Assembly (NCBI GenBank): GCA_051745395.1
Contig: JBNJEA010000172.1
Span: forward strand, 1 to 5,823
DNA: 5,823 bases
Direction: 5' to 3'
DNA from: JBNJEA01 sp051745395
GTDB taxonomy: Bacteria > Desulfobacterota > Desulfobacteria > Desulfobacterales > Desulfosalsimonadaceae
Below the pieces are notes generated by a model, which saw only the letters and a list, made by a program, of their open reading frames with translations, did no database searches and was not told the origin of the DNA. The translations under genes were made by a program, and so were the position numbers. Positions 1 to 5,823 of the stretch are shown here, in pieces. Position 1 is the first letter of the stretch. Every line of letters begins with the position of its first letter.

Positions 1-416
1 TGGCTGTCCCATTGCCGGACCGCCCGGGATTGCGTGAGTTCAAACAAGACCGCCTCCATGACGTGCCAGACACAAACCCCGGCCCGGACGCAGCCGGTGA
101 CCGTGTTTTCATTCCGGCCGCAGGCCATGTGCATGTGCAGCCGGGGCGTACCCTCGGCGTCCGGAAATATCGTGCCCGTACCGGCGACTTCGTGGACGTT
201 TTCCAGCACCGCCTGCATGGGCGTAACCGGGGCCGATCGCCCCTCCTGCGGCCCGACCACCAGACGGCTGCCGTGATCGGCGCCGCCTACGACCACCAAC
301 GCGCCGGCCCGGATGTCATGGGATGCCGCAAAGGCTTCAATGGCCTCATGGACCACATCGCCGTCTTCCAGACGGATCACAAAAATCCGCCCCGGCCTGG
401 CTTCCGAGTATTTCAT
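1..416 (-). CDS. PCC/DUF296 (PPC, 'PD1-like') domain protein, 3' end beyond the window
   Basis: The reading frame opens with ATG at 416-414 and stays open for 138 codons to the window edge, so the C-terminus is missing. Upstream on the minus strand is a strong Shine-Dalgarno run (GGAGGGGG) about 6-10 nt before the ATG, which supports this start. The protein begins MKYSEARPGRIFVIRLEDGD. Around residues 91-101 it has a PRLHMHMACGR stretch with the paired histidines H94 and H96, followed by TVTGCVRAGV and WHVMEAVLFEL. This is the pattern of the small PCC domain (Pfam DUF296, plants and prokaryotes conserved), in which the HxH histidines bind a metal in solved bacterial and archaeal members. Most stand-alone prokaryotic members are about 130-150 aa, so only a few residues should be lacking. 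The cellular role of prokaryotic members is largely unknown; 'DNA-binding' labels come from plant AT-hook relatives, and no AT-hook is seen here. It lies 92 bp downstream of thiE-thiL, beyond an octamer array. Confidence 0.85.
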   Translation of the reverse strand, partial: MKYSEARPGRIFVIRLEDGDVVHEAIEAFAASHDIRAGALVVVGGADHGSRLVVGPQEGRSAPVTPMQAVLENVHEVAGTGTIFPDAEGTPRLHMHMACGRNENTVTGCVRAGVCVWHVMEAVLFELTQSRAVRQWDS

Positions 417-448
417 AACACACCCCCTCCATACCCTACATCTATAGG

Positions 449-517
449 TCCCTCAGCCCCTCAGTGCCTTAGTCCCTTAGTCCCTTAGTCCCTCAGTCCC
501 TCAGTCCCTCAGTCCCT
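449..517. repeat. Octanucleotide tandem array 1 (TCCCTYAG, 8 units)
   Basis: Eight contiguous 8-bp units occupy 449-512, followed by a partial unit to about 517. In + strand order: TCCCTCAG at 449, CCCCTCAG at 457, TGCCTTAG at 465, TCCCTTAG at 473 and 481, and TCCCTCAG at 489, 497 and 505. On the transcribed minus strand the unit reads CTRAGGGA, so each copy carries a TGA or TAA. Because 8 is not a multiple of 3, the stops fall in all three frames. The stop codon of the ThiE-ThiL fusion (TCA on + at 509-511) is the TGA of the unit at 505-512. The + strand is open through the array, producing a low-complexity SPSVPQ-type pseudo-peptide that I do not regard as coding. Confidence 0.95.
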
Positions 518-2116
518 TCCCTCCCCATGCCGATACGAACCCACCCCCTCCGGCAAATTCGCCAGCGCCCGGCCCGCATACGCCACACAGCGCCCCACGC
601 AGTGGGCATCCGGCAAATGCGGGGAAATGGCGGCAAACCGCTCCGGGGAGCAGGTAAACAACAGTTCATAATCCTCGCCGCCGGCCAGGATTTCATGTAC
701 CGGTGCCAGCCCATAGGCCCGGCAAAAGGAATGCAGTTCCGGCGATACCTGAAACAAATCCGGCAGAAATTCAATGGTGACCCCGGAGGCCTCGGCAATA
801 TGGCCGGCATCGCCGGCCAGGCCGTCGCTGATATCGGTGACACACACCACGCCGTGGCCGGCCAGGATTTCGGCGGCATCAAAACGGGCGCGGGGGCATT
901 TAAATTTCGCCACCAGGCTGGCAAAGGCGTTGTCGCCCTTGATCAGGCAATGCAGGCCGGCGCGGGCCAGCCCGAGCAGACCCGTCACGTAAACGCCGTC
1001 TCCGGCACGGGCGGCATTCCGCCGCGGAAAAACCGGGCCGCCCTCGCCGGCGGCAAACAAGTCGATGGCAACGCTGGACCCCGCAGACACGTTGCCGCCG
1101 CCAAGGGCTGCGCCATGGGAGAAAAGCGCTTCTTTTACGCCGTCGTAAAGATCGACGACATCTTTTTCCGCCACAGTCTGCGGCAGGGCCAGGTTGATAA
1201 ACAGCCCGGCCGGCTGCGCATAGGCGGCCGCCAGGTCGCTGAAGGTGATTTCGACGGCCTTTTTCCCGATTTCGGCCATGGACTGCCACCGGGTGCAAAA
1301 ATGAATGCCGTCGCGCTGGGTGTCGGTGGTAAAGACCGGGCGGGAAAGCCCCTTGAACAAGGCGGCGTCATCGCCGGCGGCCACTTCCACCCATGAATTG
1401 GTCTGCAAAACAGCGGCACAGCGGTCAAAAACCTGCCGGATCAGGCCGAATTCATCCCGCCAGGCGACAGCAAGCTCCCGGGGGCCGACCCCGCAGGCCG
1501 CGGCAAGGGCCGCAGCGCTGTCTGCGGGAAAATCCGAACGGGTAATGCTGCTGATCACCGCCACGCCCGCCGCCCCGCTTTCCATGCACCGGCGGGCATT
1601 GTCCGGGGTTATGCCCCCGATGGCCACCACCGGCACCGGGGCCTTTTCCGCCACCGCCTGCAAGCCGTCCGGCCCGATCACGGCCTTTGCGTCGGCCTTG
1701 GTGCCGGTGGCAAACACCGGTCCGGTGCCGATGTAATCACAGGCGCTCAAATCGGTCTGGGCCAGCTCGGCCGGCGTGGACACGGAGGTGCCCACGATGG
1801 CGCCATCGCCCAGGATACGGCGAGCCCGGGCAAGATCTTCATCGGTCTGTCCCAGGTGCACCCCGTCGGCATTGACGGCGCGGGCCAGCAGAATGCTGTC
1901 ATTGACGATCAGGGGCACCCGGTTGGTGGCGCACAGGCGGCAGATGGCGTCCAGGGCTTCCCAATCCGCCGCGTCAAAATCCTTCTTCCGGTACTGCACC
2001 ATTGTCGCCCCGCATGAAATGGCGGTTTGTACCTGATCGTACAGCGGAAAGGCTTTCGCGCCGTCATCGGTGATGAAATAAAAGGTCAGATAATCGGCTA
2101 TATTCACGGGGCGCAT
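509..2116 (-). CDS. thiE-thiL: Bifunctional thiamine-phosphate synthase / thiamine-monophosphate kinase (ThiE-ThiL fusion)
   Basis: This 535-aa protein joins two consecutive enzymes of thiamine diphosphate synthesis in one chain. Residues about 5-205 form a ThiE TIM barrel, which joins HMP-diphosphate and the thiazole phosphate. They show FYFITDD, QYRKK (41-45), VNDS (71-74), DGVHLGQTD (84-92), DYIGTGPVFATGTK (127-140) and VAIGGIT (164-170), all as expected for an active enzyme. Residues about 216-535 form ThiL, which phosphorylates thiamine monophosphate with ATP: AGDDAAL (247-253), TTDTQRDGIHF (263-273), FSDLAAAYAQP (292-302), GGGNVSAG (339-346), DISDGL (428-433) and GGEDYELLFT (479-488). 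The C-terminal motifs are canonical, while several N-half ThiL motifs diverge. The frame is open to 2212, but that start would overlap the HD gene by 71 bp. The ATG at 2116 leaves 25 bp, a weak GGGTGGGA SD at 2128-2135, and a typical ThiE N-terminus, so I chose it. The stop lies inside octamer array 1. Confidence 0.9.
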   Translation of the reverse strand: MRPVNIADYLTFYFITDDGAKAFPLYDQVQTAISCGATMVQYRKKDFDAADWEALDAICRLCATNRVPLIVNDSILLARAVNADGVHLGQTDEDLARARRILGDGAIVGTSVSTPAELAQTDLSACDYIGTGPVFATGTKADAKAVIGPDGLQAVAEKAPVPVVAIGGITPDNARRCMESGAAGVAVISSITRSDFPADSAAALAAACGVGPRELAVAWRDEFGLIRQVFDRCAAVLQTNSWVEVAAGDDAALFKGLSRPVFTTDTQRDGIHFCTRWQSMAEIGKKAVEITFSDLAAAYAQPAGLFINLALPQTVAEKDVVDLYDGVKEALFSHGAALGGGNVSAGSSVAIDLFAAGEGGPVFPRRNAARAGDGVYVTGLLGLARAGLHCLIKGDNAFASLVAKFKCPRARFDAAEILAGHGVVCVTDISDGLAGDAGHIAEASGVTIEFLPDLFQVSPELHSFCRAYGLAPVHEILAGGEDYELLFTCSPERFAAISPHLPDAHCVGRCVAYAGRALANLPEGVGSYRHGEGRD

Positions 2117-2141
2117 ACGCAATCGATTCCCACCCGGTGTC

Positions 2142-2741
2142 TCAAGACGACGATACCGCCCGGGCGCAGTGGCGGTGTTCGGGATGGCCGAATACAGCCA
2201 GCCAGTTTTCAAAGGTTTCGACCGGGGCCCGGCCGTACTGTTTAAGGGTCCGGATCACTTCGGCGGCGGTATGCCGGCGGCCATGGGGCGGCGGGGTTTT
2301 GGAGAAAAAGGTGTCTGCAAAACAGATGACCTGCTCTTCCAGCGACTGCGGCCGCATGTCACGGTGGGGGATCGGCAGTTTTTGCGCGATGATCTCCGCC
2401 CGGCTCAAGCCCACACCGACATGGGTTTCACAAACCCGGGCGTGCGCCGGCAGTCCGTTTGCCTCGAGCAACTCCCGGCCCAGGTGGCCGTGGCAGATAT
2501 AGGCATGATCGCCAAAACAGCCGATAGCCGGCGAATCGGTATACAGGATGCCGATGTCGTGCAGCATCGCCGCTTCTGCAATAAATTGCATATCCAATAC
2601 AACCGCCGGATCCGAAGTGCGCATCCGCTCGGCGATCCGGACCGAAAGGCCGGCCACGGCTTCCGAGTGGCGCACCAATACCTCACGGGCCAGATCGCCG
2701 GGATTGTAATACCGGTTAATGATGTCTTTGATCGGATCCAT
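2142..2741 (-). CDS. HD-domain (HDIG-type) phosphohydrolase, substrate unknown
   Basis: This 199-aa soluble protein carries the metal-binding signature of the HD superfamily: H25 (RHSEAVAG), H61-D62 (LHDIGIL), H84 and H86 (ICHGHLG), H107 (ETHVGVGLS) and D143 (CFADTFFSK). That set supports an intact two-metal phosphohydrolase or phosphodiesterase of the small HDIG type. Nothing in the sequence identifies the substrate, which could be a nucleotide or another phosphomonoester. I see no signal peptide, membrane segment, GGDEF domain or HD-GYP motif. The frame can also open at a TTG at 2759. I prefer the ATG at 2741, because GAGGGA at 2752-2757 (the edge of octamer array 2) sits 10 nt before it as an SD-like site. 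The stop at 2142-2144 is 25 bp from the preferred thiE-thiL start, so the two genes are probably co-transcribed. A thiamine-phosphate role would be guilt by association only. Confidence 0.85.
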   Translation of the reverse strand: MDPIKDIINRYYNPGDLAREVLVRHSEAVAGLSVRIAERMRTSDPAVVLDMQFIAEAAMLHDIGILYTDSPAIGCFGDHAYICHGHLGRELLEANGLPAHARVCETHVGVGLSRAEIIAQKLPIPHRDMRPQSLEEQVICFADTFFSKTPPPHGRRHTAAEVIRTLKQYGRAPVETFENWLAVFGHPEHRHCARAVSSS

Positions 2742-2751
2742 AGCATCCGTT

Positions 2752-2828
2752 TCCCTCAACTCAGTCCCTCAGCCCCTCTGTGCCTCAGCCCCTCAGTCCC
2801 TCAGTCCCTTAGTCCCTCAGTCCCTTAA
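2752..2828. repeat. Octanucleotide tandem array 2 (TCCCTYAG, 8 units plus degenerate flank)
   Basis: Eight contiguous in-register units fill 2765-2828: TCCCTCAG at 2765, CCCCTCTG at 2773, TGCCTCAG at 2781, CCCCTCAG at 2789, TCCCTCAG at 2797, TCCCTTAG at 2805, TCCCTCAG at 2813 and TCCCTTAA at 2821. A degenerate flank (TCCCTCAA, one base, then TCAG) extends to 2752. The array fills nearly the whole gap between prfB and the HD gene. The prfB stop codon (TTA on + at 2825-2827, that is TAA) is part of the unit at 2821-2828, in the same register as the thiE-thiL stop in array 1. The far edge supplies the GAGGGA that serves as an SD-like site for the HD gene. Confidence 0.95.
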
Positions 2829-3935
2829 TTCTGCCCTTCCCCGGTTTCCGCCAACAACACATTTTCAATAAACGGATCAATGTGGCCGTCTAACACGGCC
2901 TCCACGTTGCCCACGTCCATGTTGATGCGGTGGTCCTTGACCATCTGGTAGGGATGCAGGACATAGGATCGGATCTGGCTGCCCCAGGCGATTTCCTCCT
3001 TGCCGTCGTGCATCGCCTGCATTTTCTGCTCCTGTTTTTCCTTTTCCCGCTGGTACAGCCGCGCCCGCAGCACCTTCATGGCCAGCTCCCGGTTGCGGAG
3101 CTGGGATTTTTCCTGCTGGCATTGGACCACGATGCCGCTGGGGGCATGGGTAATGCGCACCGCGCTGCTGGTCTTGTTGACATGCTGTCCGCCGGCGCCG
3201 CTGGCCCTGTACGTGTCAATGCGAAGGTCGCCTTCGTCTATATCGACGACAATCTCATCATCGATTTCCGGGTAGACAAACACAGAGGCAAACGAGGTAT
3301 GGCGCTTGCCGCTGGCATTAAACGGCGAAATGCGCACCAGGCGGTGGACGCCGGTTTCGACCTTCAAGTACCCGAAGGCGTAATGGCCCTTGACCATGAA
3401 GGTCACCCCCTTAATGCCGGCTTCATCGCCTTCCTGGAAATCCATGTATTCGAGCTTGTACCCTTTTTCCTCGCACCAGCGCGTATACATGCGAAACAGC
3501 ATCTGGGCCCAGTCCTGGGAATCGGTGCCGCCGGCGCCGGCATTGATGGAAACAATGGCGTTTCGGCCGTCATCGTCGCCGTTTAGCATGGTTTCCAGGG
3601 AAAACTTGTGGACCCGCTTTTCCAGGTGATCGACCTGCCGCTGCACCTCGGCGAGGGTTTTTTCATCGGATGCTTCCTCGGCCAGATCGAGCAGGACCTC
3701 GCAATCTTCGACCTCCCGGTAAAGCGATCGCCAGCCCTCGATCTTGCCGGAGACAAAGGCGCGCTCCTTTAACAGGACTTTTGCCTTGTCCGGCTCATTC
3801 CATATATTTTCATCCGCGATGATGTGCTCGATCTCCGCCAGCCGGTTTTCCTTGCCCGCCAGGTCAAAGATACTCCTTTAACTGGTTGAGTTTCTGATAA
3901 AATTCGTTAATTGCGTCTCTTAATTCATCCGTCAT
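2825..3935 (-). CDS. prfB: Peptide chain release factor 2 (RF2), expressed by +1 programmed frameshift
   Basis: RF2 recognises UGA and UAA in the ribosomal A site and triggers hydrolysis of peptidyl-tRNA. The gene is in two frames. ATG at 3935 follows GGGAGGAAAAGACCC, a strong SD, and 23 codons (MTDELRDAIN...) lead to an in-frame TGA at 3864-3866. Reading resumes in the +1 frame at GAC (3863-3865) and runs to the TAA at 2825-2827, giving 369 aa against 365 in E. coli. The anticodon-like SPF tripeptide is at residues 203-205 (RISPFNASG) and the catalytic GGQ at 248-250 (SGAGGQHVNKTSSAVRITH), within two residues of the E. coli positions. An annotation starting at the internal GTG at 3646 would lose the N-terminal quarter. 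The gene lies 43 bp downstream of lnt and ends inside octamer array 2. The frameshift is autoregulatory in known bacteria: low RF2 slows termination at UGA and favours the shift. Confidence 0.97.
3862..3884 (-). promoter_or_regulatory. RF2 programmed +1 frameshift site (internal SD, CUU UGA C)
   Basis: On the minus strand the mRNA reads AGGAG, then UAU, then CUU UGA C. The slippery CUU is codon 23 at 3867-3869 and the UGA is at 3864-3866. The AGGAG sits three nucleotides before CUU, the same short spacing as the stimulatory SD-like element of E. coli prfB (AGGGGG UAU CUU UGA C). Peptidyl-tRNA-Leu slipping from CUU to UUU and reading on at GAC joins KEYL to DLAGKENRL without a gap. The downstream frame has no plausible start of its own near the junction, which supports a real shift rather than a sequencing error. 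Confidence 0.97.
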
Positions 3936-3978
3936 GGGTCTTTTCCTCCCTATCTGTTAAAAAAACGTGTTAATCCTA

Positions 3979-5607
3979 TCAACCCCGTCGGCGCCGGCTC
4001 AACAAATTTCTCAACCGGAAGGTCAAAAACAGCAGGACCCCCGCCAGGCAGCCGACGGGCAGCATATCCCCGTATCGCGTATACACCGTGTGGATATCGT
4101 CTACCACGGGCACCGCGTCCGTAAGGGCCGCGGGGGTATACAACCGGCTGCGATCCCGGATGCGGCCGGCCGGATCGACAAACCCGCTGATTCCTGTATT
4201 GGCGGCCCGGACCAGGCTGCGGCGGTTTTCCACCGAACGGAAAACGGCCATGGAAAAATGCTGCCGGGGGCCTGCGGTGCGCCCGAACCAGGCATCATTG
4301 GTAATATTGACAATCAAGTCGCCCCCCTGGCGCACCATGGCCGAGCTCAGCCCGGGAAAGATAATTTCGTAGCAGATCTGGACCCCGAGGTCGATGGATT
4401 TGTCCCCATGGGGCAGCGTCAGCAGATGCCCCTTCCGGCCCGGCGCAAAGTCGGCGATCTGGGGCACCATTTTGCCGACAAACGGCAGCCACTGCTGCAG
4501 GGGCACATATTCGCCGAAAGGCACCAGGTGCACCTTGCTGTACTGGCCGAGCACCTCGGCGTTTCCATCGACGAGATAAGCCGAATTGTAGAGATCGACC
4601 GCACCGTTTTGCCGGTGGTATTCGTAAGCCGGGCTGCCGATTAAAAAAGGGACCCCGATTCGGTCGATGCCATCCAAAACGGTGTCGGTTAGCGACTCGT
4701 TGTAAAAAAAATAAAACGGCAGGGCCGTTTCCGGCCAGACCACCAGCTCCGGCGCCGGGTCGTTTTCGGCCGCCTGCTCGGACAATGCGATATACTTGCC
4801 GATCGTTTCCCTGCAAAAGGCCTCATCCCACTTCAACGATTGCGCAATGTTGCCCTGGATGACAGCGGTATTCATGGCCCCGGCATCGGCGATGGCGTCA
4901 TCGACATCGGCAATCCGGAATTGGCCGTAGACCAGCGACAGCGCCACCAAAACGGCAGCGGCCGCCAGCCCAGTCGCCGCCCATCGAAAATGCACCGGGC
5001 GCTGCTGCCACCGGCTGCCGCTGACACTGATCAGCGCCAGAAAGACGGCGGCATTGCCAATGGCAAGTAAAAAAGAAACCCCGTAGACGCCGAACAGATC
5101 CGATATCTGGATCAAAGGCACAAACGCATGCTGGCAATAGCCAAGCAGTGCCCACGGAAAACCGGAAAGCAGGTGGGTTCGGAGAAACTCCAGTGCCACC
5201 CAGGTCACCGGCACCGCCACCAGACACCAGGCGGGGCGCGCTGCCCATTTGACCACAAACCCGGAAAACAGGGCCACATAAATGGCCAGGTAAAAGGCCA
5301 GCAACAGCAAAATGCCCGCACTGGCCCACCAGGGCAGCGGCCCGTAGCGATGCATGGTCGGCACCAGCCAGTACAGCAGTGTCAGGTAATGGATAATGCC
5401 GGCAAAAAGGCCGAGATATACCGCCTCTTTCGGCGTGGCATCCCGCAGGGCCACCATCAGCAACGCCAGGGCAAACCAGGCACAAAACGATGCCCCGATA
5501 CCCGGAAATGAACAGGTCAGCGCCACCGCCCCGCAGGCGGCCCAGAAAATCTGTTGGAAACGGCGTGGGGTCATGTTATCGGCTGCATTGGTTGCAATCG
5601 GATTCAT
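3979..5607 (-). CDS. lnt: Apolipoprotein N-acyltransferase
   Basis: Lnt adds the third acyl chain to the N-terminal cysteine of lipoproteins in the inner membrane, using a phospholipid donor; the mature triacyl form is suited to Lol export. From the start at 5607 the protein has 542 aa (E. coli 512). Several hydrophobic segments fill residues about 20-230, followed by a periplasmic nitrilase-fold domain. Its triad is visible: E293 (VVWPETALP), K358 (YSKVHLVPFGEYVP) and C412 (VQICYEIIFP). VNITNDAWFG and RAANTGISG follow, as in the family. A last hydrophobic helix (LPVGCLAGVLLFLTF) and an arginine-rich tail close the chain. The frame is open back through the tRNA gene to 5769, so the true start is uncertain: ATGs at 5607 and 5574 both fit, and neither has a good SD. 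The stop is TGA at 3979-3981. The lnt-prfB pairing resembles the arrangement I recall in deltaproteobacteria. Confidence 0.95.
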   Translation of the reverse strand: MNPIATNAADNMTPRRFQQIFWAACGAVALTCSFPGIGASFCAWFALALLMVALRDATPKEAVYLGLFAGIIHYLTLLYWLVPTMHRYGPLPWWASAGILLLLAFYLAIYVALFSGFVVKWAARPAWCLVAVPVTWVALEFLRTHLLSGFPWALLGYCQHAFVPLIQISDLFGVYGVSFLLAIGNAAVFLALISVSGSRWQQRPVHFRWAATGLAAAAVLVALSLVYGQFRIADVDDAIADAGAMNTAVIQGNIAQSLKWDEAFCRETIGKYIALSEQAAENDPAPELVVWPETALPFYFFYNESLTDTVLDGIDRIGVPFLIGSPAYEYHRQNGAVDLYNSAYLVDGNAEVLGQYSKVHLVPFGEYVPLQQWLPFVGKMVPQIADFAPGRKGHLLTLPHGDKSIDLGVQICYEIIFPGLSSAMVRQGGDLIVNITNDAWFGRTAGPRQHFSMAVFRSVENRRSLVRAANTGISGFVDPAGRIRDRSRLYTPAALTDAVPVVDDIHTVYTRYGDMLPVGCLAGVLLFLTFRLRNLLSRRRRG

Positions 5608-5725
5608 CAAAACCCGTGATAGGTTTTTACGGGCGGGCGGGCAGACATTGCAGCCGGTCAGGCCGCACAGAGGTACCAGCCGCGCATGGCCATTTTTCCC
5701 TGAATTGGGGTTTTCCATACGCCGC

Positions 5726-5802
5726 TGGTCGGGGCGGTAGGATTTGAACCTACGGCTTCCTGCTCCCAAAGCAGGCGCGCTGCCAGACTGCGCTACGCCC
5801 CG
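5726..5802 (-). tRNA. tRNA-Pro (anticodon UGG), CCA encoded
   Basis: The 77-nt minus-strand sequence folds as a standard tRNA: acceptor CGGGGCG (5796-5802) pairs with CGCCCCG, the D arm is GCGC/GCGC, and the anticodon stem CCTGC/GCAGG encloses the loop TTTGGGA with anticodon TGG. The T arm is GTAGG, TTCAAAT, CCTAC. A discriminator A and CCA end the gene at 5726. UGG reads CCN proline codons. The gene lies 118 bp upstream of the preferred lnt start on the same strand. No good promoter can be judged in the 21 bases left beyond it. Confidence 0.98.
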
Positions 5803-5823
5803 ATTTATTCCCGGTCATTGTTT

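Noticed and set aside
441..447. TATAGAT as a -10 box for the PCC gene
   Set aside because: The -35 region would fall in the octamer array and has no TTGACA-like hexamer.
449..517. CRISPR array
   Set aside because: The units are 8 bp and directly abutting with no spacers; this is a simple tandem repeat.
527..1396. 289-codon open frame on + opposite the ThiL domain
   Set aside because: It is antisense to a motif-rich gene in GC-rich DNA, has low-complexity G/A/R/Q composition, and shows no recognisable domain or RBS.
2169..2828. 219-codon open frame on + opposite the HD gene, ending in the octamer array
   Set aside because: The C-terminal SPSVPQ repeats are just the array read on its stop-free strand; the rest mirrors HD-gene codons.
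2930..3586. 218-codon open frame on + opposite prfB
   Set aside because: It is a shadow of the highly conserved RF2 coding sequence, with no independent support.
3955..3978. T-tract between lnt and prfB as a terminator
   Set aside because: Seven Ts occur on the transcribed strand but no stem precedes them; TTAAC occurs as a direct repeat, not an inverted one.
3967..4644. 225-codon open frame on + opposite lnt
   Set aside because: It is a shadow of the Lnt nitrilase domain, with an H/Q/G-rich composition typical of antisense frames.
5609..5629. Inverted repeat AAAACC/GGTTTT between tRNA-Pro and lnt as a terminator
   Set aside because: The stem is only 6 bp and mostly A-T, with no GC core; too weak to call.
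5608..5769. N-terminal extension of lnt through the tRNA gene
   Set aside because: The open frame runs through tRNA-Pro and encodes no Lnt-like sequence; family N-termini fit a start at 5607 or 5574.

Overview
The window is a GC-rich bacterial chromosomal segment in which every gene I can support lies on the minus strand. The gene set (lnt followed by prfB, a ThiE-ThiL fusion, an HD hydrolase and a PCC/DUF296 protein) and the codon use suggest a Gram-negative, deltaproteobacteria-like organism (Desulfobacterota, perhaps Desulfobacterales). Lnt implies an outer membrane and lipoprotein maturation. The taxonomic placement is inference from gene content and style, not a database match.

In transcription order (right to left): tRNA-Pro(UGG) with an encoded CCA (5726-5802); lnt, apolipoprotein N-acyltransferase (3979 to about 5607); prfB, peptide chain release factor 2 (2825-3935), interrupted by an in-frame UGA at a textbook +1 programmed frameshift site; an octanucleotide tandem array (2752-2828); a small HD-domain phosphohydrolase (2142-2741); a thiamine-phosphate synthase/thiamine-monophosphate kinase fusion (509-2116); a second octanucleotide array (449-517); and a PCC/DUF296-domain protein (416 down to the window edge, incomplete). 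Gaps between genes are short (25 to 118 bp), so lnt to PCC may be one transcription unit. I see no convincing rho-independent terminator or promoter within it. No stretch over 300 bases lacks a gene.

Most genes are housekeeping: translation termination, tRNA, lipoprotein acylation and the last steps of thiamine diphosphate synthesis. I see no defence, mobile or secondary-metabolite system. The least explained material is the pair of 8-bp arrays (consensus TCCCTYAG on +, CTRAGGGA on the transcribed strand). Each has eight in-register units, and the variant units come in the same order at the same end in both. Each array supplies the stop codon of the gene upstream of it (prfB and thiE-thiL), gives stops in all three frames, and carries regularly spaced GGG runs. 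The second point of interest is the thiE-thiL fusion, whose ThiL half departs from the consensus at motifs that are normally well conserved.
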